From: Azospirillum sp.
GTDB lineage: Bacteria; Pseudomonadota; Alphaproteobacteria; Azospirillales; Azospirillaceae
Reading direction: 5' to 3'
Assembly (NCBI GenBank): GCA_016124535.1
Contig: WGNK01000006.1
Span: forward strand, 124,001-188,000
DNA: 64,000 bases
Shown here: piece after piece, positions 19,883 through 28,426 of the stretch
Layout: each line of letters begins with the position of its first letter
Numbering within the stretch: the first letter of the stretch is position 1
Notes under the pieces: model-generated
What the model saw: only the letters and a program-made list of their open reading frames with translations
What the model was told of the DNA's origin: nothing
Database searches by the model: none
Program-made: the position numbers and the translations under genes

Positions 19883-20017
19883 ATGGCTCGGCTGTTGGGA
19901 TTCGTCCTGCTCGCCCTGGCACTGGCCTCCTGCCGGACCACCGGCAGCGCCGGTGCCGCCGGCGGCAACGCCAGCGCCGGTGCCGGCGGTATCTTGTCCA
20001 CCGTGATCGGCTTCTGA
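19883..20017 (+). CDS. 44-residue lipoprotein
   Basis: A short gene, ATG 19883 to TGA 20015-20017, preceded by GGAG nine bases upstream and lying 14 bases after the membrane-protein gene. It encodes MARLLGFVLLALALASCRTT, a textbook signal peptide with lipobox LASC, then a Gly/Ala/Ser-rich stretch ending STVIGF. The mature lipopeptide would be only about 29 residues. Such entericidin-like small lipoproteins are often missed by annotation; the function is unknown. Confidence 0.7.
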   Translation: MARLLGFVLLALALASCRTTGSAGAAGGNASAGAGGILSTVIGF

Positions 20018-20062
20018 TTTTTGCCTTGATGATCACCGGCTTGCGTCGGTGCCTTGAGATAG

Positions 20063-20098
20063 GTCATCCTGTTCAGGCGATCGCTTGTTACGGATGAC
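20063..20098 (+). promoter_or_regulatory. Inverted repeat just before the CHAT-NTPase-TPR start
   Basis: Arms gtcatcc and ggatgac (7 of 7 matching) lie 22 bases apart, the second ending three bases before the start codon at 20102. The right arm covers the only ribosome-binding-like bases (GGA), so a hairpin here could limit translation, or the repeat could be an operator. Confidence 0.35.
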
Positions 20099-20101
20099 GT
20101 G

Positions 20102-23100
20102 ATGCCGACTCTCCGCTTGCACCAATCCGCCCGCCGCGCCGACGGGCAGTTTGCCGTCACGGTCGAATGGCAGGACGGCGGCCATTGCCGCGAGACGGTG
20201 GAAAATCTCAGCGCCGCCGGGATCGACGACGCCACCGCGCGGGAGCTGCGCTGGTATTTCGAAGATTACCTCGAACAGCTCTATGATCCGCCGGTGCGGG
20301 CACGGGCCGAACGCCTGGAAGCGCGCATGGCCGAGATCGGCGAGGCGCTGTTCCGCCGCCTGTTCCTCTGTGACGACGCCCGCGACCTGTGGGCGCAGCT
20401 CAAGGACCGCATCGCCGACACCCGCGTCGAGATCGCCGCCGGGGTGCGCGAGGCCACCGCGATCCCGTGGGAATTGCTGCAGGACCCGCGCAGCCGCCGC
20501 CCGCTGGCGCTGAGCGCGCGGGACTTCGTGCGGGTGCAGGCCAAGGGCGCGACCCGGCCGCATCGGATCACGCTCGGCGAAGACGAGCCGCTGCGGCTGT
20601 TGCTGGTGATCTGCCGGCCCCACGGCGGCAACGACGTGCCGTTCCGCTCGGTCGCCAGCCGGCTGTTCCGCAGCGTCCAGGACGATGCCCGCATCCAGCT
20701 GACCGTGCTGCGCCCGGCGAGCTACGCCCAACTCGGCACGGTACTGGAGCAGGCCAAGGAGGATGGCACCCCCTATCATCTGGTCCATTTCGATGGCCAT
20801 GGCGGCTTCGGCGTGCTGAAGGGCGGCCAGCTGAGCGCCAACTATGCCAGCCATAAATACGACGGCGCCGAGGCCGGATTGGCCCGCGGTTACCTGGTCT
20901 TCGAGGACCCGGCCCAGGACAGCGGCCGCAGCGTGATCGACGGCAGCACGCTGGGTGCCTTGCTCCACGGCTGCGGCGTTGCCGGGCTGGTGCTCAATGC
21001 CTGCCAGTCGGGTTATGCCGAGGACAGCGCCGCCGCCGATGCCGACTCGGGCCAAGCCGACCAGGTCCGCGCCCAGGGCTCGCTGGCGCAGGAGCTGATC
21101 GACGCCGGAGTCGGTGCGGTGCTGGCGATGCGCTACATTCTTTATGTCGAGACCGCGACCCGCTATGTCGGGCAGTTTTATGAAGGTGCTGCCCGCGGCC
21201 TCAGTTTTGGTGCTGCCGCGACCGCGGCAAGACGGGCGCTCGACCGCGACCGCGCCCGGACGATCGGCGGCGAGACCGTGGAGTTCCGCGACTGGCCGGT
21301 GCCGCTGGTGTTCGAGGCCAATCCGCTGCCGCTGCTGTCCAAGCCGCCGCGCCAAACCGATGCCCTGTTCGCGCTCGGCGCCGGCATCCGTGGCGCCAAT
21401 GACGGGCTGCCGCCACCGCCGGAGCTGGGTTTTATCGGCCGCGACGAGACCCTGCTGGCGCTCGACCGCGCCTTCGACCGCCATGCCGTGGTACTGCTCC
21501 ACGCCCTGGCCGGCAGTGGCAAGACCACCGCCGCGGTCGAATTCGCCCGCTGGTACCGCGATACCAGGGGCATCGCAGGCCCGATCTGGTTTGAGTCTTT
21601 CGAGGGTTACCTGCCGCTGTCGCGCTTGCTCGGGCGCATCGAGCAGAGTTTCGGGCCGGCCTTGGAGCAGAGCGGGATCAACTGGCTGGCGCTGTCTGCC
21701 GACCAGCGGGTCGAGACCGCACTCCAGGTGCTGGCCCAGGTGCCGGTGCTGTGGATTTGGGACAATGTCGAGCCGGTCGCCGGCTTTCCGGCCGGCACGC
21801 CATCGCCATGGTCGGCGGCGGAACAGCGCGAACTGGCCGGCTTCCTCAGCCGGCTGCGCGGCACCAAGGCAAAGGTGCTGCTGACGTCGCGGCGCGACGA
21901 ACGGGGCTGGCTGGGCACGCTGCCGGTGCCGGTCACGCCGCCGCCGATGCCGATGCCCGACCGCGAGGCCCTGGCGGCGGCCCTGGCCGAGCACCACGGC
22001 CAGCCGCGGGCGGTGGTGGCGGTGCTGCGGCCGCTGCTGGTCTGGACCCAGGGCAACCCGATGACCCTCGCGGTAGTGGTCGGCCAGGCGCTGCGCGACC
22101 GCCTGACCAGCGAGTCCCGGATCGCCGGCTATCTCGCCCGCCTGGTCACGGGCGAGGCGGGTTTCGCCGATGATGCCGCCCAGGGCCGCGACCGCTCGCT
22201 CGCCGCCTCGCTGGCCTATGGTTTCGACAGTTTTTCCGACCCGGAGCGCACGCTGCTGTCGCTGCTCCACCTGTTCCAGGGCGTGGTCGATGTCGATGCC
22301 CTGGTGGCGATGGGAGATGAGCGAAATCCCGGTCGGGCAGCGCCCTATGCCGGCCACGACCGCGCCGCCTGGCTGGTGCTGCTCGACCGTGCCGCCGAGA
22401 TCGGCCTGCTGACCCGCCATGGCGGGGGCTACTACAGCCTGCACCCGGCCTTGCCGTGGTTTCTCAAGGATCAGTTCGACCGGGCGTTTGGCGCCGCGGC
22501 GCCGCCGCCGCTGCGTGGCTATGTCGAGGCGATCGGCGGACTGGCCAATTTCTGGGCCGACCGCTTCATCGACACCGGCGAGCGCGGCGCGATAGCCGCT
22601 CTCGGTGCTCAAGAGGCCAACCTGCTGCACGCCCGCGCCCTGGCGCTCCGCCACGGCTGGGTAACCAGGGCGGTCAGCGCCATGCAGGGTTTGCGACAGC
22701 TCTACCCCGCCAGCGGCCGCTGGGCCGCCTGGGCCGACCTGGTCGAACAACTGGTGCCCGCGGTCGAGGACCCGGTCACCGGCGGCCCCCGCCCCGGCCT
22801 GGAACAAGCCTGGTCGCTCGTGGTCGAGCATCGCGTCGGTCTGGCCGAACAGCGCCGGGACCACCCGGCGGCACTGGCCCTGCTCGAAAGTCGGGTGAAT
22901 GTTGATCGCTCGAGCACCGCCGACCTGCATGATGCCGATCCGGCGGCGCTCGATCACCGCCAGCGTCACCGCTTGCGCAGCCTCGGCGTGGCACTGGAAC
23001 AGTGGGGTCGTCGGCTGCGCGATGCCGGCGACGCAGGCTGCATCGCCGCGCTGACCGAGGCCAAAGCGTCCTTTGAGCGTCTTGGCTTGCGTCGCGACGC

Positions 23101-23695
23101 CGCGATCGCCGGTTTCAACCTCGGGCAGTCCTATAGAGACGTCGCGGCGGTGCGCGATCTCGCCGCCGCCGAAGCGGCGACCCGCGAAAGCCTCGCTCTT
23201 CATGAAGACTCCGACCCGGTCGGGCGGGCCCAATGCCACGGCCAACTGGGCGCCATCGCCTGGGCACGGTTTGGGGACGCCAGCGCCGCCGGGGCCGATC
23301 ACGCCAGCCTCACCGGCCACCTGCAGGCCGCCCACGATGGCTATACCGCCGCGCTCAGCCTGTTGCCCGCCGACGCCCATGACGATTTGGCGGTCAGCCA
23401 TCACCAGCTCGGGGTGATCTTCGCCACGATCGGCGCCGTCGACCCGGCCGCCGGCCACTACCGGCAAGCGATCCGCCATCAGGAAGCCCGCGGCGACCGG
23501 TACCACGCCGCCCTGACCCGCCGCAACCTCGCCGGGCTCTATCTCCAGGCCCAGCGCTGCGCCGACGCGCTCGACTATGCCAGCGCCGCCCTCGCCGGCT
23601 TCGAAAGCTTCGGCACCCGCGCCGCGGCGGATGTGGAAGACACCCGCGCGCTGATTGCCGCCATCGAGGCCACATGCCACCAGGGCGGGGGGTGA
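20102..23695 (+). CDS. CHAT (caspase-like)-NTPase-TPR protein
   Basis: 1197 residues from ATG 20102 (GTG 20099 is possible). The N-terminal third contains a CHAT domain of the caspase clan: HFDGHGG with catalytic His233 (His229 also present) and LNACQSG with Cys301, preceded by the strand VREATAIPWELL typical of CHAT proteins. A STAND-type NTPase follows: HALAGSGKTT with P-loop Lys474, LWIWDNVEPV as Walker B and KVLLTSRRDERGWL as the sensor strand. The C-terminal part is helical with TPR-like repeats (for example LGQSYRDVAAVRDLAAAEAA, then SHHQLGVIF and RRNLAGLYLQAQRCADALDY). The layout is that of an NLR-like switch in which a repeat sensor, oligomerising NTPase and protease effector are fused. 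Related CHAT proteins act in cell death or phage defence, but no such role is shown here. It is convergent with the membrane-protein gene at 23718. Confidence 0.85.
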   Translation: MPTLRLHQSARRADGQFAVTVEWQDGGHCRETVENLSAAGIDDATARELRWYFEDYLEQLYDPPVRARAERLEARMAEIGEALFRRLFLCDDARDLWAQLKDRIADTRVEIAAGVREATAIPWELLQDPRSRRPLALSARDFVRVQAKGATRPHRITLGEDEPLRLLLVICRPHGGNDVPFRSVASRLFRSVQDDARIQLTVLRPASYAQLGTVLEQAKEDGTPYHLVHFDGHGGFGVLKGGQLSANYASHKYDGAEAGLARGYLVFEDPAQDSGRSVIDGSTLGALLHGCGVAGLVLNACQSGYAEDSAAADADSGQADQVRAQGSLAQELIDAGVGAVLAMRYILYVETATRYVGQFYEGAARGLSFGAAATAARRALDRDRARTIGGETVEFRDWPVPLVFEANPLPLLSKPPRQTDALFALGAGIRGANDGLPPPPELGFIGRDETLLALDRAFDRHAVVLLHALAGSGKTTAAVEFARWYRDTRGIAGPIWFESFEGYLPLSRLLGRIEQSFGPALEQSGINWLALSADQRVETALQVLAQVPVLWIWDNVEPVAGFPAGTPSPWSAAEQRELAGFLSRLRGTKAKVLLTSRRDERGWLGTLPVPVTPPPMPMPDREALAAALAEHHGQPRAVVAVLRPLLVWTQGNPMTLAVVVGQALRDRLTSESRIAGYLARLVTGEAGFADDAAQGRDRSLAASLAYGFDSFSDPERTLLSLLHLFQGVVDVDALVAMGDERNPGRAAPYAGHDRAAWLVLLDRAAEIGLLTRHGGGYYSLHPALPWFLKDQFDRAFGAAAPPPLRGYVEAIGGLANFWADRFIDTGERGAIAALGAQEANLLHARALALRHGWVTRAVSAMQGLRQLYPASGRWAAWADLVEQLVPAVEDPVTGGPRPGLEQAWSLVVEHRVGLAEQRRDHPAALALLESRVNVDRSSTADLHDADPAALDHRQRHRLRSLGVALEQWGRRLRDAGDAGCIAALTEAKASFERLGLRRDAAIAGFNLGQSYRDVAAVRDLAAAEAATRESLALHEDSDPVGRAQCHGQLGAIAWARFGDASAAGADHASLTGHLQAAHDGYTAALSLLPADAHDDLAVSHHQLGVIFATIGAVDPAAGHYRQAIRHQEARGDRYHAALTRRNLAGLYLQAQRCADALDYASAALAGFESFGTRAAADVEDTRALIAAIEATCHQGGG

Positions 23696-23724
23696 CCGGT
23701 CTTGCCGGCGGCTGCCGTCACCCC
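23689..23724. terminator. Bidirectional hairpin between convergent genes
   Basis: Arms ggggtgac and gtcacccc match perfectly with 20 bases between them, and the repeat covers the stop codons of both the CHAT gene (plus) and the membrane-protein gene (minus). The two genes are only 22 bases apart, so one shared hairpin probably ends both transcripts. Confidence 0.55.
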
Positions 23725-24818
23725 GCGAGCCAGCTGTCGAGGCGGCGGCTGACCGCTTCGGTCAGGGCCTGGCTTTGGGCCTGGTGCAGGGTATCGACGA
23801 TGCCGTCGCACAGCGTGGTCAACTGGTCGCCGTCGATCGCGTGGCGGGCGATCACGGTGCCGAATTCGGCGCCGATGCCCATGGCGAAGGCCAGAATGCC
23901 CAGCGCCGGCGCCACCACCGCCTCGGCCGGCCCGAGGGTGCCGGCGATCAGCGGCATCAGCACCGCGGCCATGGCATCGTCGGCGGTACCGCCGATCACC
24001 CGGCGGACGATCTGGCGCGACACCAGGATGCCGACCTCCAACCCGGCCGAGGAGCGCAGGGCGGTCAGCGCCGGATCGCCCTTGATCATGGTCACGGCAT
24101 CGGGTGGCGCCGCCATCGCCGCACCATCGGCCGGGAAGCCCAGGGCCTCCCAGGCCAGCACCAGCGGCTGGCCGTCGCCGGGCAGCGCCGCTCCGCCCTT
24201 GGCCGCCATGAATGTCGCCAGCGCCTGGGCCTCTGCGGCGGCGGCGTCGCGTTCGCGGGCGATCGCCCGCTGCAGCACCCCGCGCAGCTGTTGCTCGACC
24301 GCGGCGCCGAACTCCGGCGGCACCACCACCACGTCGATGAAGCGGTCGCGCAGCATCTGGTCGATGGCGAATTTGGCCTTGTCCTGCAGGCCGCGGCTTT
24401 CGTCGCGATCGCCGCCGGCCATCGCGACGATCGCGGTGAAGGCCATGCGATAGGTGGTCGGAAACGAATAGAACCAGCGGACGTAATCCGCCACCCGCTG
24501 CTTCATGCCCGCGAACACCGGCACCATCGCCTCGGTGGTCTCCCGGCGGGCGGCGGCGATGATTGCCGCCCGGCTCGCCAGCACCGAGTCCCGGCGGCTG
24601 GCGACGAAGCCCTGCCAGTCCGCGCGATCGACCCGGTCGGCCTGGAGCTTGGGGCCGTCCGGCGGGCGCCACACCACCACCACGCTGGCGCCGCGATCGG
24701 GGACGGCATCGGTGGCGGTCCGGGCCGGCGCGCTGGCGCCGAATTCCCAGGCCGCCGGCACGCCGACCGCCACCGCCAGCGCCAATGCGATCCACCCTCC
24801 CCGTGCCTTCACCGTCAT
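23718..24818 (-). CDS. Predicted membrane protein of unknown function
   Basis: 366 residues from ATG 24818. An N-terminal hydrophobic segment (GWIALALAVAVGVPAAW) is a signal anchor. The middle is an amphipathic helical region with VVVVWRPPDG, a segment YVRWFYSFPTTYRMAFTAIV, and a long Ala/Glu-rich helix. Near residues 285-330 there are two further hydrophobic segments (LMPLIAGTLG and VVAPALGILAFAMGIGAEFG). It lies downstream of the alpha-2-macroglobulin-like gene on the same strand with a 141-base gap, so the two may be linked. No family recognised. Confidence 0.68.
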   Translation of the reverse strand: MTVKARGGWIALALAVAVGVPAAWEFGASAPARTATDAVPDRGASVVVVWRPPDGPKLQADRVDRADWQGFVASRRDSVLASRAAIIAAARRETTEAMVPVFAGMKQRVADYVRWFYSFPTTYRMAFTAIVAMAGGDRDESRGLQDKAKFAIDQMLRDRFIDVVVVPPEFGAAVEQQLRGVLQRAIARERDAAAAEAQALATFMAAKGGAALPGDGQPLVLAWEALGFPADGAAMAAPPDAVTMIKGDPALTALRSSAGLEVGILVSRQIVRRVIGGTADDAMAAVLMPLIAGTLGPAEAVVAPALGILAFAMGIGAEFGTVIARHAIDGDQLTTLCDGIVDTLHQAQSQALTEAVSRRLDSWLAG

Positions 24819-24894
24819 CCCGGCAATATTCCCCTGATTCCTCGAAAGCGCGGACCCGCGCCCGCACCGGGTCCGCCCCTAGAAAGTAGGAAGC

Positions 24895-24933
24895 GCCAAC
24901 GGGTAATGCCAACGGGTAATGCCAACGGGTAAT
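24895..24933. repeat. Three perfect copies of a 13-base tandem repeat
   Basis: The unit gccaacgggtaat occurs three times in a row without change in the gap between the alpha-2-macroglobulin-like gene and the membrane-protein gene. It is too short for CRISPR. It could be a slippage array or a set of protein sites; its regular 13-base pitch is not a whole DNA turn. Confidence 0.8.
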
Positions 24934-24959
24934 GAAGGTAGCGGCCCCGGCAAACCGGC

Positions 24960-27900
24960 TCAGGGCACCGATGCGTGTTCGGCGATGACCACCGTCGCCG
25001 GCTCGCCGCTGCCGGTCACCAACTCCTCGGCCTGGCACGCCACGGTCGCGGGCGGCAAGGTGAAACGGCCGGCGATCCGCGCCCGCGCGCTGACCGCGAC
25101 GGCGTGGCGGCCACGGGGCAGCAGGTCGTAGCGAAAGGTGATCCGATCGCTGTGGCGCTGGATCTCGGCTGCCCCCGGCGGCGTAGCCCCGGCCTCGGCG
25201 GGCAGCGCCTCCAGACCGGCGGCCAGCGGCACGGTGATCTCGACCTGCCGGCATGGCTCGGGCAGCGCGATCGCCACCCGATCGACCACCAGGTCGCCGA
25301 CCGCCAGATCGATCCGGTCGATCTGGCCCAGCGCGAACCGCGCCCCGGCCCCACCATTGGCCGGAGATCGCAGGAGCTGCCGGTCGACCGACGCGTTCCG
25401 CCCCTCCGCAACGGAGGGCGTGCCGAAGCGAACCGGCAGGACGGCGGAAAAGCTATCGCGGCCGCCATCGGCCAGACGCTCGGCGGTGACGGTCACGATC
25501 GCCAGCGGTGCCGCGCTCTTGACCACGCCGCCCGGCTCCGGGACCATGACCGGAAAGCCCAGCGTCTGGGACTGGCCGGGATCCCAGGCGAAGACGCTGG
25601 TCGCTGAGCCATAAAGCTCCAGACCGCTGACCGCGACGGTCGCCCGGCCCGGTCCGCCATCGCCCTCGACCACGCGGGCGGCGGCGCCGATGGTAAAGCT
25701 GTCGCCCGGCCGGATAAAGCGCGGCAGCACCGGCTCGACCACAACCGGCTGGCGCAACGCCAGGATGCCGGCGGCGGCACCGAAGCGATCCGGACCGCTG
25801 ACCGCCGCAGCGCGCAGCTGCAGCTCTCCCAGCGTCTCGGGCAAGCTGATCCGCACCGTCGCGATGCCCGAGGCATCGACCGCGAGGTCCGGGCGATAGA
25901 ACGGCACCGCCAAAACCGGCCCGAGCGCCGTCGAGACGGTGGACGGCGTCGGCGCAACCGGTTGCGGCGCCCCACCGGCGAGCCGGCGCACCGGGGCCGG
26001 CATGGCCCCCGGCGACGGGTTGCGGGTGTCGCGGACGACCACCCGGCTCGGCCGCTCGACCACGAAGTCCGGCAGCGGGTCCAGCGGCTGGCGGTCGCGG
26101 GCCGCCAAAGCCCGGTCGGCCAGCCACAGCGTCACCACGCCCTCGAGCGGCCGGCCGAGGCGGTCGGCGAGGCGGACGGTCACCGTGATCTCGCTGCCCG
26201 GCCGTGCCTGCGCCGGAAACTCCAAGCCAACCGCGATGGCCTGCTCGACCGGCGGCACGTCGACCCAGGCCGAGGTCGCCAGCGCGGTCGGGCGTCGCGG
26301 ATCGGCACTGCCGAACCACCCCTTCATCACCCCGCCGACCCGGCCGCGCATCAGAATGAAATGGACCGGGCTGTAGGGCGCCTGGGCCTTGGTCAGGTCG
26401 AGGGCGAAGCGGCCGCTGCCGTTGGCGAGATCGAGCCAGCGCGCCGGGATCCGGCCGTCGGGCTGTTCGGCGATCGCCAGGACCCGCGCGGTCGGCACCG
26501 GGCTGTGCAGCACCAGCTGCGCGACATCCCCCGGAACATAGCCCGGCCGCTCCGCAACCGCCTGGAACGCCGGGGTGAGCGGAGCCGCACCGGACCCAGG
26601 CCCGCGATCGCCACCACCCTCCGCCACGGACCGCGCCGCCGCCGCGGCCTCGCCGGCCCGAGAAACGCCGGCGGGGGAAACACCGGGCGGGGAAACACCG
26701 GGCGGGGAAACACCGGGCGGGGGGGGGCCGGCGGCCGGCGGATCGTCCGACTTGGTGAAGCGGGTTTCCGCGCACACCGCGCCCTCGGCATGCAGGAGAA
26801 CCCGGTAGGCGCCGGGCTCGGCGCCCTCCTCGAACTGCCAGGTGACGCCGCCGTCGCGGTCGATTGCGAGCCGGCGCCACCACTGGCGTTCGCCCGGCCC
26901 GATCACCTCGAATTCGGCCTCGCCCTGCGCGATCGCGAGTTCGCCGTTGGACTGGCGGCGCAACCAGCCTTTGAGATGGACCGGATCCGCGGTCGGATAA
27001 TCCTGCAGATCGGCGAACAGGTGGCAGAGCGGCCGACCGGGTCCGGCTTCCGGCGGCGCGTCGAACGCCGCCAGCCAGCGCTCGGATTGCCCGGCGGCGC
27101 CGGCATAGGCCGCGGGCGGACGCTCGGCGTCCAGCACCAGAACATCGTCGCCCTTGGCCACGATCAGCCGCCTGGGACCCGCGCCGCGGCCAACCAGACT
27201 GCCTCCCGCCAAGCCATCGCGGTCGGTCTCAAGCTCGCTCAGGGTGGTCCAGCGGCCATCGCCGCCCCGCGCTTCCAGGCGGAGGCGGGCATGGTCGATC
27301 GGCGCCGCAGTGGCGAGAGAAGTCACCGCGTAGAGAACCTGGTCGCGATCCTGAACCGTGGTCAGGGCAAGGTCGGTCACCTGGACCCGCCGCCAGGCGC
27401 GCACCGGCGTTCGATCCAGCACCCGGACCCCGACCAGATAGCTGCCGGGCGCGGCAGGTCCGGCCAGACGTTCGAACTGGCGTTTGAGATCCAGCACGAC
27501 CCGACCACCCGCCGGGGGCGGGGGCGCCGGCAGCTCGATGACCGCAGACTGGCCAGGGACGGACTGGCCGGGAGCGGTGTGGGCGGCAATCCAGGCCTCG
27601 AGACCCGCCGCCCCTCGCCCGCCGCCGCCCGCCGCGGCCGGCGGCAAGTCTTCGGTCAGTTGGGAAACCGGCCCGCCGTCATCGGCGGTCAGCGCGGGGT
27701 CGGGGAACGGCCACAGCGTCGGATCGAGCGGGTCGACCGCGATAATCCGCACATCGAGGCGAACCCGACCGGCGCCCGCCGGCGCCAGCTCAACCGGAAT
27801 GGTCTGGGGGCCGAAGCGTTCGAGCACGCTGGCCGGATCGAACGCGGCCGGTCCGCCCGATGCCGCCGCCCAGCCGACACTCGGCATCAGCACCGCCGCC

Positions 27901-28052
27901 GGCATCAGCACCGCCGCCGCGACGAATCCTGTCGCCGCCAAACGGGCCGCCACCAAACGGGCCGCCACCAAACGGGCCGAACGGCGACGCCCCGGCAGAG
28001 CCCACGCCGATCTCACCGGCCGACGCCCCTGCCTTCGGCGAAGACCCGGCAC
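24960..28052 (-). CDS. Alpha-2-macroglobulin-like protein lacking the thioester domain
   Basis: 1030 residues from GTG 28052; no ATG gives a better start. The N-terminus is basic with repeated ARLVAARLVAARLAA and a hydrophobic segment ending VGWAAA, a likely signal peptide. The body looks like the macroglobulin-domain part of bacterial alpha-2-macroglobulins: LADRLGRPLEGVVTLWLADR, then YRPDLAVDASGIATVRISLP and TLGELQLRAAAVSGPDRFGA, and near the C-terminus ITFRYDLLPRGRHAVAVSAR. Full-length relatives are about 1500-1900 residues and have a thioester CxEQ in a helical domain; neither is visible here, the MG strands running straight to the C-terminal domain. A low-complexity insert with repeated GVSPPGVSPPG lies near residue 445. 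It is presumably a periplasmic or surface protein; protease trapping by a thioester is not expected. Confidence 0.72.
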   Translation of the reverse strand: MPGLRRRQGRRPVRSAWALPGRRRSARLVAARLVAARLAATGFVAAAVLMPAAVLMPSVGWAAASGGPAAFDPASVLERFGPQTIPVELAPAGAGRVRLDVRIIAVDPLDPTLWPFPDPALTADDGGPVSQLTEDLPPAAAGGGGRGAAGLEAWIAAHTAPGQSVPGQSAVIELPAPPPPAGGRVVLDLKRQFERLAGPAAPGSYLVGVRVLDRTPVRAWRRVQVTDLALTTVQDRDQVLYAVTSLATAAPIDHARLRLEARGGDGRWTTLSELETDRDGLAGGSLVGRGAGPRRLIVAKGDDVLVLDAERPPAAYAGAAGQSERWLAAFDAPPEAGPGRPLCHLFADLQDYPTADPVHLKGWLRRQSNGELAIAQGEAEFEVIGPGERQWWRRLAIDRDGGVTWQFEEGAEPGAYRVLLHAEGAVCAETRFTKSDDPPAAGPPPPGVSPPGVSPPGVSPAGVSRAGEAAAAARSVAEGGGDRGPGSGAAPLTPAFQAVAERPGYVPGDVAQLVLHSPVPTARVLAIAEQPDGRIPARWLDLANGSGRFALDLTKAQAPYSPVHFILMRGRVGGVMKGWFGSADPRRPTALATSAWVDVPPVEQAIAVGLEFPAQARPGSEITVTVRLADRLGRPLEGVVTLWLADRALAARDRQPLDPLPDFVVERPSRVVVRDTRNPSPGAMPAPVRRLAGGAPQPVAPTPSTVSTALGPVLAVPFYRPDLAVDASGIATVRISLPETLGELQLRAAAVSGPDRFGAAAGILALRQPVVVEPVLPRFIRPGDSFTIGAAARVVEGDGGPGRATVAVSGLELYGSATSVFAWDPGQSQTLGFPVMVPEPGGVVKSAAPLAIVTVTAERLADGGRDSFSAVLPVRFGTPSVAEGRNASVDRQLLRSPANGGAGARFALGQIDRIDLAVGDLVVDRVAIALPEPCRQVEITVPLAAGLEALPAEAGATPPGAAEIQRHSDRITFRYDLLPRGRHAVAVSARARIAGRFTLPPATVACQAEELVTGSGEPATVVIAEHASVP

Positions 28053-28426
28053 GGGCGATGGTCGGGCGACGCCCCCGGTTCGGCAGCTGCCATCGATGGC
28101 TCCTCTGGCTCCAGCGCGCGGCTCCGGCGTTGCGGCGGTCGGGAGCCAACACGCTAAACCCTGACAGGCGCTGAAGCCATGACCGGTGTCAAGGCGGACC
28201 GGCAGCCTTGCAAAATTCGCCGCGCCACCATCGCAGCCTGGATACCCAGTGGAAAATCGTGCTAGATTAACGAATTGCCGTGCCTGATCGAAATTTCACA
28301 GCCGAATTTTGCCACAGCCTTTGACTTCAACTGGGTTTGTTGCAACTTTGTTGCGATGGTTTGAAGTTCTCCCACCCATCGATCGAAATTCTCATCGGTC
28401 ATTCCGCTCGCGTTATGAGGATCCGC
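28053..28426. other. Divergent intergenic region upstream of the SPOR-like gene
   Basis: 374 bases between two divergent starts. From about 28200 the DNA becomes noticeably richer in A and T. A TTGACT at 28321-28326 could be a -35 box for the SPOR-like gene, but the bases 17 downstream (AACTTT) are a poor -10, so the promoter is unproved. The words ttgttgc occur twice around 28340-28355. No gene or RNA was recognised. Confidence 0.45.

Noticed and set aside
20033..23680. 1215-codon minus-strand frame opposite the CHAT gene
   Set aside because: Pure shadow: the plus frame has catalytic and P-loop motifs, while this one is Gly/Gln/Arg-rich without motifs.
24895..24933. Triple 13-base repeat as CRISPR or an origin iteron set
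   Set aside because: Too short and too few, no spacers, no replication gene or DnaA-box cluster nearby.
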